Below are positions 25,666-36,173 of a stretch of 44,150 nt of DNA, one piece after another. Every line of letters starts with the position of its first letter. The stretch's first letter is position 1. Both the position numbers and the translations under genes were made by a program. The notes below the pieces were generated by a model, which was given only the letters and a program-made list of their open reading frames with translations, was not told the origin of the DNA and made no database searches. Source of the DNA: Chthoniobacteraceae bacterium (GTDB lineage Bacteria; Verrucomicrobiota; Verrucomicrobiia; Chthoniobacterales; Chthoniobacteraceae); NCBI GenBank assembly GCA_947476255.1, contig CANJPY010000038.1, positions 1 to 44,150 on the forward strand, read 5' to 3'.

Positions 25666-26685
25666 TCAGCGGGAAGGGCGTTTGGCTTGGAGTGCCTGAG
25701 AGAACGTATTTTTGCGGAACCCGCGTGTTTCGAAAAGCTTGCCATCGTTCCAGAGGCAGCCCTGCACATCGACAGAGCGCTCCAGCATTTCCAGCGCGGC
25801 GGGGGCGTCGAGAATCATGGCGGAGGTGGAAAACAGGCCCGCCGTGACGCAGCGTGCGGCAAGGACCGAGACCGCCCGGGTGCCGTTGGCGACGGGCCGG
25901 CCTGTGCGGGAATCAATGATGTGCCCGTAGGTCCGGTCTTCGAACTTGAAGCAACGCAGGTAGTCCCCCGAAGTCGCAAGGGCTCCGCCCGGTCGGAGGC
26001 GGACGGCCATGTACGCGGTTCCGGGGGCCGCGGGATCTTCGAGTTCCACATACCAGCCGCCGCCCTCTGGGGAATCGCCATGCACGGCAATGTCGCCTCC
26101 AAGGTCCACGAGGACTTGCTCGAGGCCACACCCGATCGCGAGTTGCCGGAGCGCATCGACGGCAAACTCTTTGCCGACGCCGCCGAAGTCCAACTGCATG
26201 CCCCGCTCGGGAATGCGCAACCGGCCTTGGGAGCGCTGGACTTTCGGCCAGCCTACGTGCCGTTTGGCGTCGTTGATTTCCTGTGGCGAGGGGATGGCGT
26301 CACGTTTACGGCGCCAATCCCACAACAGGGAAAGGGGTAGGGAGGTTGCATCGAAGGCGCCTTGGGTGATGAAAAAGGAGTGGCCGCAAAGGTCGAGCAG
26401 TGTTTCAAAAAGAGAATCCACTGCAACCCAGTCGCCACCAGCGGTGGCATTGATGCGACTCAATTCGCTGTCGGGCAGGAATCTCGAACAGCGGCTCTCG
26501 AAGTGCGCGAGCCACTGCGCGGCCGTAGCCCTGAACGACTCCGCCAGCGCGCGCGTTTTGGCGCCGAAAAACAACTGGCAGGGGGATCCGAGGGCAAAAA
26601 AATGGACGGAATAAAACCCGGGGCCAACCTCCGAGAGCGGGGCGTCTGCAAGAGTGCGGCGGAATGGAGTGGCAACGGGCGTCAT
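25666..26685 (-). CDS. apbE: FAD:protein FMN transferase (ApbE family)
   Basis: This 339-residue enzyme links FMN from FAD to Ser/Thr of target proteins through a phosphoester. The family motifs are in order: FDATSLPLSLLW (111-122), LDFGGVGKEFAVD (165-177), VDLGGDI (193-199), ATSGDYLR (237-244) and HIIDSRTGRP (255-264). A late FSTSAMIL corresponds to the flavin/metal site. Unusually, no signal peptide or lipobox is visible at the N-terminus (MTPVATPFRR), whereas ApbE usually works outside the cytoplasm. It begins 8 nt after the DUF3570 stop, so the two proteins are probably made together. The DUF3570 protein is the best target candidate. Confidence 0.92.
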   Translation of the reverse strand: MTPVATPFRRTLADAPLSEVGPGFYSVHFFALGSPCQLFFGAKTRALAESFRATAAQWLAHFESRCSRFLPDSELSRINATAGGDWVAVDSLFETLLDLCGHSFFITQGAFDATSLPLSLLWDWRRKRDAIPSPQEINDAKRHVGWPKVQRSQGRLRIPERGMQLDFGGVGKEFAVDALRQLAIGCGLEQVLVDLGGDIAVHGDSPEGGGWYVELEDPAAPGTAYMAVRLRPGGALATSGDYLRCFKFEDRTYGHIIDSRTGRPVANGTRAVSVLAARCVTAGLFSTSAMILDAPAALEMLERSVDVQGCLWNDGKLFETRGFRKNTFSQALQAKRPSR

Positions 26686-26693
26686 GCCGTTTC

Positions 26694-27857
26694 TTAGAGC
26701 TGGTAGTGCAGACCGATGGTCACGGAGTTGGCTGAAGGATAGGCCATTTGCGGTGTCTGGTGATCAAGTCCGCGGGAAACGTAGCGTTCGTAACCGGCGT
26801 CAAAAGCCAGTTTGTCCTTCACCGCAAACCAGCGAACTTGGAGCCCCGAGCTGAACGTTTCCTCGGCTGAAAGGCGGTAGTCGGAAGAGTAGTATTCGGG
26901 GTTGTCGGCGAAGGATGTTTTATAGAAACGGGCGGCAGTTTGGCGGTAGTAGCGAAAGCTGGGACCGACGATAAGCCGGTTGTTCTGGAATTTTTTGTAG
27001 AGGGCAAGGCGGGTGGTGTTGGAGTGGCTGCCCCAGTCGTTGTGTCCGAAGCGGTAGGATGTCTCAAGGCTCGCCGCAAGCGGTCTGATGTAGTGCGTCC
27101 ACTGCACGAACAGGAGTTTTTCCAGTTTGCGCGACGGCCTTCTCTCCACCTTTGTGTTGTACGTAAAATCATCGATGGCAGAAATATAGTCTTTTAAGAG
27201 TATATATTTATAAGGGTCGCTCAGAAATCCGTGTCGGATGCCCACAGTCAGATTTACGCTCAGCAGGTCGTCTGGTGTGAGGACCTGATTGATTCCGATA
27301 ATGGCATCCTGGCTGCACTTGGACTTGCGCACTTTGTGATCATCATCCACGCGGTCACCGGAGTAACTGTACCCCAAAACGAGCTCGGTATTTTTTTGGT
27401 TAAACGAGATGGTGTCCTGAATGGAGTAGGTCTGGGACAGGTAGTCGGACTCGCTGCTGTTTGCGTAGCCCAATTTGAGGGCATGATTTTCGAACTGCTT
27501 GTTGAGGCCCAAGGACACGGCACTGCGCTCATCCTGCATGCTCTTAATTGGTTGGAATGCAGAGACCGATTTGGTCCAATCAGGCAGATTTTGGGGGAGG
27601 CCGCTGGGAGAGGCGCCTGAAATCGCGCTGTACAAAAACGACCCATCCAGCGAGAGCGTTTCCTTTAAGTCGACGTTGAACAGCCAGTAGTTGGAGTCGA
27701 CCCGGATACGGTGATGGTCCTCCTGATAGTATTGGTAGCGCGATTCAAGGAAGGATTCCGCGAAGAGAGACGAATGGATGACCAATTGGAGCGCGCCCGC
27801 GAGCGTCCATGCGCAAACTTTGTTTTTGAAGGGCGTGGCCTGAGTGCTGTCTCTCAT
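26694..27857 (-). CDS. DUF3570 family outer-membrane beta-barrel protein
   Basis: This 387-residue protein has a signal peptide (about 1-34, ending LFAES). Alternating polar and aromatic beta strands run through the whole length, and the last residues are IGLHYQL, as expected for an outer-membrane barrel. Early in the mature part it has SAISGASPS (77-85), close to the ApbE acceptor consensus D-x-x-S-G-A-(S/T)-x-(S/T) except for Ser in place of Asp. S83 would be the FMN-carrying residue by analogy with NqrB/NqrC/RnfG. It is the first gene of the unit with apbE, the thioredoxin and DUF4266. The DUF3570 assignment is by pattern and gene context. Confidence 0.8.
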   Translation of the reverse strand: MRDSTQATPFKNKVCAWTLAGALQLVIHSSLFAESFLESRYQYYQEDHHRIRVDSNYWLFNVDLKETLSLDGSFLYSAISGASPSGLPQNLPDWTKSVSAFQPIKSMQDERSAVSLGLNKQFENHALKLGYANSSESDYLSQTYSIQDTISFNQKNTELVLGYSYSGDRVDDDHKVRKSKCSQDAIIGINQVLTPDDLLSVNLTVGIRHGFLSDPYKYILLKDYISAIDDFTYNTKVERRPSRKLEKLLFVQWTHYIRPLAASLETSYRFGHNDWGSHSNTTRLALYKKFQNNRLIVGPSFRYYRQTAARFYKTSFADNPEYYSSDYRLSAEETFSSGLQVRWFAVKDKLAFDAGYERYVSRGLDHQTPQMAYPSANSVTIGLHYQL

Positions 27858-28030
27858 AGGGATGGTAGAGAGAAGGTATGCTCGGAGGAGGCTGCAGACA
27901 ACCCCAAGGTGTCCCTGAACCTGCGATTCTCAAACGTCGGAGTGCGATTCTTTTGTTCGCTTGCAGGACCTTCGTCCGGTCCCATTTCAGGCCCGCGCCG
28001 ACGGCGTATGAAGACGCGCCAAAACCCGCC

Positions 28031-28600
28031 TCACGTGGAACTGTGGGAGCGTCGGGCGAGAATGCGGCGCCATTTGGCGAGAAGGCGCTGGTTGCCGGGC
28101 GTCAGGGTCAGTCCTTCCATCTCGTCGGGAGTGAACCAGCGCAATTCGAGGCTTTCCTCGCTGATGCGGAAGGTCGCGCCTTCGGGGGCGATGAGCATCC
28201 AGCGTACGTCAAAGTGTTCATGCTCGGGTTCGTTGGGCCGCGCCGGAATCGTGTGAATATCGAGGTCGTACGGGCGAGGGGAGGCGAGGAGCAATCCGTC
28301 GATGCCGGACTCCTCGAGGGCTTCTCGCTGAGCGACACGCAGCACGTTTTCATCCCCGTCGCAGTGCCCTCCAAAAGGGAGCCATTTATCAAGCTTGCGG
28401 TGGTGGTGAAGCAGTGTGCGAGATCCGTCCGCATTCACGAGCATCACGCTACCCGTAAAGTGGGCTGGAAAGCAGGAGCGTTGGAAGCAGTCCGGCTTGG
28501 ATTCCAAGAGGTTGATCATCCGGGACCGGAACACGGTTTCGGCCGGGCGCTCGGAGAGATCGAGTTCTTGGAGGGCGGAGCGAAGGTCGGTGCGGGTCAT
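28031..28600 (-). CDS. Nudix hydrolase
   Basis: This 189-residue hydrolase has a perfect Nudix box from G78 to I100: G78, E84, R92-E93, E96-E97 and G99 fit GX5EX7REUXEEXGU. It removes an X-linked moiety from a nucleoside diphosphate derivative; the substrate is not deducible. The N-terminal 45 residues form a helical extension. It stands alone, 173 nt upstream of the DUF3570 start, and is preceded by the hairpin region of katG. Confidence 0.9.
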   Translation of the reverse strand: MTRTDLRSALQELDLSERPAETVFRSRMINLLESKPDCFQRSCFPAHFTGSVMLVNADGSRTLLHHHRKLDKWLPFGGHCDGDENVLRVAQREALEESGIDGLLLASPRPYDLDIHTIPARPNEPEHEHFDVRWMLIAPEGATFRISEESLELRWFTPDEMEGLTLTPGNQRLLAKWRRILARRSHSST

Positions 28601-28734
28601 GAGCGAGTTTTAACAGACCAGGCAAGCGACCCGAAAGTTTGGGAGGTAAGGAGATAGGGAGCTCGATGAATAAGGTTGCTTCTGCACGCGTCCGTAGCGA
28701 GCGGAACCATGGATTTGGTTGCGCCGAAGGAGGT

Positions 28735-28764
28735 GGCATGGCGGCCTGTGTTGGCCGCCATGCC
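28735..28764 (-). terminator. Strong 12-bp hairpin after katG
   Basis: Arms GGCATGGCGGCC (28735-28746) and GGCCGCCATGCC (28753-28764) are perfectly complementary with a 6-nt loop, beginning 17 nt after the katG stop. There is no following T-run, so it may end or stabilise the transcript without being a classical terminator. Confidence 0.6.
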
Positions 28765-28780
28765 TGTACCCCTAAACTTT

Positions 28781-31231
<2,451 letters not shown>

Positions 31232-31288
31232 TTATTGGCGGGGAGGTTTGCCCGGAGCTGGAATTTTGGCCGGATGCCGAACGCGGTT

Positions 31289-31711
31289 TTATTTCGTGGT
31301 AGTGACCAGACACGCCGGACAAGTGCCCCAGTAAATGACTTCTGCCTCGTCGATCACAAAACCAGCATCGTTTGCGGCCGTTAAACAGGGCTTCTTTCCC
31401 ACGGCACAATCAACATCCACCGTTTTTCCACATGCCCGACAGATCAAGTGATGATGGTTGTCTCCGACGCGCCCCTCGTAGAGCGCGGGCGAACCGGCGG
31501 GTTGGATGCGCCGCAGGAGACCCTTTTCCACAAAGGAACCGAGAGTGTTGTAAATCGATTGTTTCGAGATGCTTCCGATTTTTGAGCGGACTTCCTCCGC
31601 AATGGCTTCTGCGGTGCCATGGGGCTGCTCTCTGATGGCCCGCAGTACGGCCAGTCGCTGGGCGGTCACTGGGATGCCGTGAGTGCGAAGGAGTTTCGTG
31701 GATTCGAACAT
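31289..31711 (-). CDS. Fur/PerR-family metalloregulator
   Basis: This 140-residue regulator has an N-terminal winged helix (about 10-80, with [21 protein letters not shown]). The histidine-rich hinge is [12 protein letters not shown]. The structural zinc site is C91-x2-C94 and C131-x2-C134. Its position upstream of katG suggests a peroxide-sensing PerR role rather than iron regulation; that is inference. I chose the ATG at 31711 (MFESTKLL). A TTG at 31732 would add seven residues and overlap the palindromic promoter region. The gene probably is autoregulated and controls katG in the same transcript. Confidence 0.88.
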   Translation of the reverse strand: MFESTKLLRTHGIPVTAQRLAVLRAIREQPHGTAEAIAEEVRSKIGSISKQSIYNTLGSFVEKGLLRRIQPAGSPALYEGRVGDNHHHLICRACGKTVDVDCAVGKKPCLTAANDAGFVIDEAEVIYWGTCPACLVTTTK

Positions 31712-31723
31712 CGGAACGGTTTT

Positions 31724-31748
31724 GTATACCAAATCTATACGCTGTCAA
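31724..31748 (-). promoter_or_regulatory. Promoter candidate of the PerR-like gene
   Basis: Minus-strand TTGACA (31743-31748), a perfect -35 match, precedes TACAAA about 16 nt later. The same stretch holds the imperfect dyad GTATA-N7-TATAC at 31724-31740. The predicted start site would leave only a few leader bases, so the exact -10 is uncertain. Confidence 0.4.
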
Positions 31749-31751
31749 GTT

Positions 31752-31766
31752 TTGGACTCAGTCCAA
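31752..31766. promoter_or_regulatory. Perfect 7-1-7 palindrome, operator candidate
   Basis: TTGGACT-C-AGTCCAA is a perfect dyad with 7-nt arms and a 1-nt centre, directly upstream of the -35 hexamer. The 7-1-7 geometry is that of PerR/Fur boxes, although the bases differ from the Bacillus PerR consensus. It is the best candidate for an autoregulatory site. Confidence 0.5.
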
Positions 31767-31976
31767 TTTATTGCTGAGAGGGAGTCCTCACAAGCCTGTG
31801 CGCACAAGAGGGAGGAGGTGCGGGCCCCACCTGGCGCGCATAGGAGTTTGGATCAGGACCTGGAACTGAACGACATCCAGCAACCTGCCTCTGCGAGGTT
31901 CGGCAGAAGGGCTTTGACTGTACCGAGGCGGCCCACTCATTGTTCGAGTTGGGCAAGGCAGGTTATGGGACAATGT

Positions 31977-32948
31977 TTAGATTAAACCTAGGGAGGGCGG
32001 TAGGGCCTGGGACAACTCCGAGGCTGTCACCACTGCGGTGCCGACTTTAGCCACGACAATACCTGCGGCTATATTGGCTATGGAAACCGCCTCCTTGATA
32101 GAAAGCCCCGCGGCAAGCGCGGCGGTGATGACCGCGACGACCGTATCTCCCGCTCCAGAAACGTCATATACCTCACGGGCAGCCGTGGGTAGAAGTGTGA
32201 AATCGTCCGGAGAGCGATACAGGGCCATTCCCTCGGCGCCAAGAGTGACCACTAAAAAAGAGGGATCATATTCTTCAAAGATTTTTGTCCCCACTTGTTT
32301 GAAGGGGAAGGCAGAACCTCGACCCGTATCGAGAAGCCCGGCAAGTTCAAGGGCTTCGGATCTGTTGGGAGTCATGACGCTCGCTCCGCGGAAATGAAGT
32401 TTTCTTTTCGGCTTGGGATCTATGACGGAAACCGCTCCGGTTGATTTAACTGCAGCCAGGATCTGATCCAGCACACTTTGCGTCACAATTCCCTTTGCGT
32501 AGTCCGAGATGAGCACTGCGTCGGCGCTCATCACTGCCTTGAGAACCTCATCGACGACTCCATGACGCGCTGGACAGTGGTGTTCGGGAGGCGGTTCGGT
32601 ATCGAGACGGCATAGTTGCTGGCTTCTCACCATGACGCGCGTTTTCACAACCGTCGAGAACCCCGGGATCTGTAACGCTTTTGAGTAAGAGACACCCGCC
32701 CGGGATAGAATGGAGACTAACTCGTCTCCTGCGGCATCTCTTCCCGAAAGGCCGTACAGCGCCACGGCTAAGCCGAGTGAAGCAAGATTCAGTGCTACAT
32801 TAGCGGCACCGCCCGCAGTGCATGATTCGCGGAGGACCTCGACCACAGGAACGGGTGCCTCGGGTGAAATCCTACTCGTATCGCCCCAAATGTATCGATC
32901 GAGCATGATATCACCAAAGACCAAAATACGCTTATTTTTAAAAAGCAC
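31977..32948 (-). CDS. PfkB-family sugar kinase, HldE kinase-domain type
   Basis: This 323-residue kinase resembles the D-glycero-beta-D-manno-heptose-7-phosphate kinase half of HldE (RfaE1). Motifs are DIMLDRYIWGD (13-23), RISPEAPVPVV (26-36), GGAANVA (46-52), MTPNRSE (192-198) and DVSGAGDT (262-269) with catalytic D268. The nucleotidyltransferase half of bifunctional HldE is absent. The start codon is GTG at 32948. It is the last gene of the capsule cluster, 27 nt after the FkbM gene, and may feed heptose into capsule or lipopolysaccharide. Another ADP-heptose gene would have to lie elsewhere. Confidence 0.85.
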   Translation of the reverse strand: MLFKNKRILVFGDIMLDRYIWGDTSRISPEAPVPVVEVLRESCTAGGAANVALNLASLGLAVALYGLSGRDAAGDELVSILSRAGVSYSKALQIPGFSTVVKTRVMVRSQQLCRLDTEPPPEHHCPARHGVVDEVLKAVMSADAVLISDYAKGIVTQSVLDQILAAVKSTGAVSVIDPKPKRKLHFRGASVMTPNRSEALELAGLLDTGRGSAFPFKQVGTKIFEEYDPSFLVVTLGAEGMALYRSPDDFTLLPTAAREVYDVSGAGDTVVAVITAALAAGLSIKEAVSIANIAAGIVVAKVGTAVVTASELSQALPPSLGLI

Positions 32949-32975
32949 GGCAGGATCTATTTTGAAGCCGTTTTT

Positions 32976-34169
32976 TCAGCCAATTCGCGAGAGGCGAATT
33001 TTGCGTATGTTAATATGAGCGGACGTGTTGTTTTTGCTGCGAATCACGAGTTCAAATTTTTGCAAGTCTCTGGGAATGGGTACGTCGTGAGAGAAGGTTT
33101 TGGGACTCAGTGTGAATTCGGCGACTTTGTAGCCAAACCTCTCGCAAACATCGACTGTAAGGGGGGCGTCGAAGGAGGCATCCAATGAAATTCTGTAGTA
33201 ACCTTTCGGGAGATACCAGTAGGGGCCGTGGACGATGACAGAGCCTGATTTAAGAGTTCCAGCGTAACTGAACTCCTGATTTTGGATCTCGCCTACGATA
33301 TTGTTTAAATCTGATGGGAATATATCGAAAAAATTCCGATTCATCCCCTCTTTCTCTACGTAATCCAAGGGAGCGGCGATAAAGTAACCGCCTGTGCGCT
33401 TGAACTCGGAAATTTCAACGGGCCGGAGTTTGGTTTCTTCGATGAGAAAAATAGACCACCCGATACGCGACAGAATCTCATTCATTTCGCCCTCAATTCC
33501 GCTGTTCGGCGAAAGTTTTTCAAACATGAGGGCGCACTGATTTGATCGTTCCAAAATGGACTGCATGCCTCTGAGTGCGTGCAGTTCGTGGCCTTCTACG
33601 TCGAGTTTGATTAGGCCGCACGTAAATGTGGAGCCGAGGTATGCGTCGAGGTTCTTGATGTCCACTTTTACGCAACTCTCGTGGTCACCGCTCTCTGTCA
33701 AAGATGCGCCACCAGCGTGGTGCTCCGGTACCGCAAGAAACAAGACTCCCTCTTTGTCTGAAACCGCGTATGGATGTATGGTGATTGTTTCTGAAAATCC
33801 ATTAAGAAAGGCGGATTTAGAAAACAAAGCCCTCATGCGAGGGTTTGGTTCAAAAGCATGAATCTTACTTTTGCGAAAATAATTGGAAAAACGGAGGGAA
33901 TAATAACCTAGATTAGCGCCAATATCGAGCAGGGCTGAGCCAGGTTTTCTAAATGAAAGGAGGGTCGTGAAATAGTTTTCTTCATACGCTCCGCCGTTCA
34001 TAAAGTTGATCGGGCAACCGGAATCGTTGGAGTTGACAAAAATCGGGGTCTCGTCAATGAGATATGAAAGAACCTCTCTGTTTCCCAAATACGTTGATGT
34101 TCTGTTTTTGATGAACTCAAGCTCGTTTAAGATTCTGTCTAGCTTGATATTGATTTCGTTTGTATGCAT
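32976..34169 (-). CDS. FkbM-family methyltransferase with C-terminal beta-rich domain
   Basis: This 397-residue SAM-dependent methyltransferase of the FkbM type has a short N-terminal coiled helix (1-25). The SAM motif is LLDIGANLGYYSLR (80-93), with acidic AFEPNP (105-110). LIKLDVEGHELHALRGM (near 185-200) is typical of FkbM. Residues about 285-397 form an extra beta-rich domain with YWYLPKGYYRISLDAS, which looks like a carbohydrate-binding sandwich (inference). It probably O-methylates a capsule sugar. The DNA is visibly more AT-rich than the flanking regions. It lies 99 nt after the GT9 gene. Confidence 0.83.
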   Translation of the reverse strand: MHTNEINIKLDRILNELEFIKNRTSTYLGNREVLSYLIDETPIFVNSNDSGCPINFMNGGAYEENYFTTLLSFRKPGSALLDIGANLGYYSLRFSNYFRKSKIHAFEPNPRMRALFSKSAFLNGFSETITIHPYAVSDKEGVLFLAVPEHHAGGASLTESGDHESCVKVDIKNLDAYLGSTFTCGLIKLDVEGHELHALRGMQSILERSNQCALMFEKLSPNSGIEGEMNEILSRIGWSIFLIEETKLRPVEISEFKRTGGYFIAAPLDYVEKEGMNRNFFDIFPSDLNNIVGEIQNQEFSYAGTLKSGSVIVHGPYWYLPKGYYRISLDASFDAPLTVDVCERFGYKVAEFTLSPKTFSHDVPIPRDLQKFELVIRSKNNTSAHINIRKIRLSRIG

Positions 34170-34268
34170 TTTAAATGAGGGTGAGCAGGTTGTGTGACGG
34201 AAAAATATAGAGGCGCGCCGCCCAGCGCTGTAGCTAGGCGAAAGTCTCTGTATTCCTATTGATACAGA

Positions 34269-36113
34269 TTAACGGGTCAGAGAATTCAGATGATCCACCA
34301 CTGTTTTGATGGAAATTGATTTCAAACAAATGCTTTCTCGTCCTCCGGTGAGATGGCAGGGCGTATGTTCGTTTCTCCAACAGGGGGAACATGGGAAGGT
34401 TTTTTGGGGTGGAGCGACATAGGTCACCGTGGGATAGTGGCGGCAGAATACTTTTCCGCTTGTCGGTCCGAAAACGGCAACCGTCGGGATTTCCAAGGCT
34501 GCGGCGAGGTGGACGAACGCAGAATCCACGGCCACGAGAGCTTGGCAGTGCCTCAGGAGGGCAGCGCTTCTGCGGAACGGTTGTAAGACCTTGATAATGT
34601 TTTCTCCTTCGAATTCCGGAAGGTTTTCATGATGAAATACAAGGACTAGGTTGTCTTTTGAGAGGTGGGTCGCCAAGTCAGGCGAAAAGGGCCAGTTTTT
34701 GTACGTATCAGCCGAAATGGGCTGTAATCCGATAACGGGTAGGTTTCTCGGGTTGACGGCCTTTATGTAGGCGTCACTCCAGGTTTCTTCTTCCTCTTTG
34801 GCCGCATAAAATGGCTGATGGTTAGTCAGGCGCCACAACCCCAGTGCCTTTCCGAAAATATCTATTCGATTTGAGCGAACGTTTGGGTACTGTCGTGATT
34901 CAACCTTTCCAGCGGGACAAGCTGTGAGGTTAATCCATTTCTTATACGTTAGAAAATTGATTTCAGAATTGTTAATGTCGATGACTCGTATGCCTGGCAG
35001 ACCTTCAATGATTGAATGAAACGATTTTGGGATTGCAAAATCGATTTGGGCAAAAGGGTGTTTTTTTGTTAATGCCATCAGACCAGGAGTCATCATTAAA
35101 ATGTCTCCGACTCCTCCCATGGCGCGGGTGACTAGAATTCTTGTGGGCTTTTGCACCTTCCTGTGGGGAGAACTTCCTTGAGTGCCGGCGTGCCCTGTGT
35201 GCGCCTTCGAGGCCGGGTGGAGTATCTGCTTGAAAAGCGCCGTCTTGCTTTGGAGACATTTTTGAAAGCAGTACAGGACGGAAAGGTGCCAGTAGTGCGC
35301 CAGGATATCGACCTTGAGGTGGCGTGAGAGCGCGTTAAGGTGGAGAGCCTTAGCGAGCATGGCAATCAGGTAGGGCAACCGGTATACGAGGGGGACGTCA
35401 GGCGAAAGGAACGCGCGGAATCCTCCGCGGTAGGTGTCTGCAATCTGTTTGACAAAGGCATTCCGCTGCTTGATCTCGGTAAGTTGGTTAACTCCGATCC
35501 ATAAGAGAATACGATAAGCATGAATATGGCCGCCTCCTGCGAGGGTATAACGCAATCGATTGACCGTATGCAGTAGATCTTGCTTTCCTCCTCCAAGGAG
35601 GTAGGGACGCTTCACGCAATGAAGTGCGATTTCGGCGGCTGAAGCGTGTCTTCCTGCGAGGGAATCGATGTATGCTTCTTGAACAGACAGGGCAATTGCG
35701 ATTCTCGGAAACTTAAAGGCCCCTGTTTTTTGGGCGATGCGGACCAATGCAAACGATTCAGTGATAAAATTTAAGTCGCAAATGTCTCTGGCAAGTATAT
35801 CCAGTCCTTTAAACCATTCTTCGCAAAAGGAAGATAATTTGCCTTGGATCCATTGAATGTCGTTAACGACGGCTTCAAGTTCGGAACAGGACTCGCGGAA
35901 TTCGAGAGGTAGTTTTTTTCGAAGGTAAGGCCCGAAACTGACGGCAAATGAGAAGAAGACGTAGCGATCCTGAAGGGATTCCCTGCGCCTTTCTCGTGGA
36001 AGACGCAGGCTTGCATAAAATACGGGCTCGTGGGTGTTTTGGAACGCCGCTGAACGGAGGTCAAGAAGGAGGCGGAAGTCGTCCAAAGGGGGAGGTGAAT
36101 CAAGCAGGGTCAT
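34269..36113 (-). CDS. Glycosyltransferase family 9 protein with long N-terminal extension
   Basis: In this 614-residue protein, residues about 324-614 are a heptosyltransferase-like GT9 domain: ILVTRAMGGVGDILMMTPGL (325-344), VIGLQPISADTYKNWP and VDSAFVHLAAALEIPTVAVFGPT. The substrate is probably an ADP-heptose-like donor. Residues 1-320 form a helical region I do not recognise, with no signal peptide or membrane span. Typical GT9 enzymes are about 350 residues, so this is roughly 260 too long. It lies 60 nt after kpsT. The HldE-type kinase downstream fits a heptose substrate. Confidence 0.82.
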   Translation of the reverse strand: MTLLDSPPPLDDFRLLLDLRSAAFQNTHEPVFYASLRLPRERRRESLQDRYVFFSFAVSFGPYLRKKLPLEFRESCSELEAVVNDIQWIQGKLSSFCEEWFKGLDILARDICDLNFITESFALVRIAQKTGAFKFPRIAIALSVQEAYIDSLAGRHASAAEIALHCVKRPYLLGGGKQDLLHTVNRLRYTLAGGGHIHAYRILLWIGVNQLTEIKQRNAFVKQIADTYRGGFRAFLSPDVPLVYRLPYLIAMLAKALHLNALSRHLKVDILAHYWHLSVLYCFQKCLQSKTALFKQILHPASKAHTGHAGTQGSSPHRKVQKPTRILVTRAMGGVGDILMMTPGLMALTKKHPFAQIDFAIPKSFHSIIEGLPGIRVIDINNSEINFLTYKKWINLTACPAGKVESRQYPNVRSNRIDIFGKALGLWRLTNHQPFYAAKEEEETWSDAYIKAVNPRNLPVIGLQPISADTYKNWPFSPDLATHLSKDNLVLVFHHENLPEFEGENIIKVLQPFRRSAALLRHCQALVAVDSAFVHLAAALEIPTVAVFGPTSGKVFCRHYPTVTYVAPPQKTFPCSPCWRNEHTPCHLTGGRESICLKSISIKTVVDHLNSLTR

Positions 36114-36173
36114 TAAAAATGTGGGGTGACTTGAACGGCCGGGTTATTCTTGTTTTCTCAGCTTTTGGGACTG

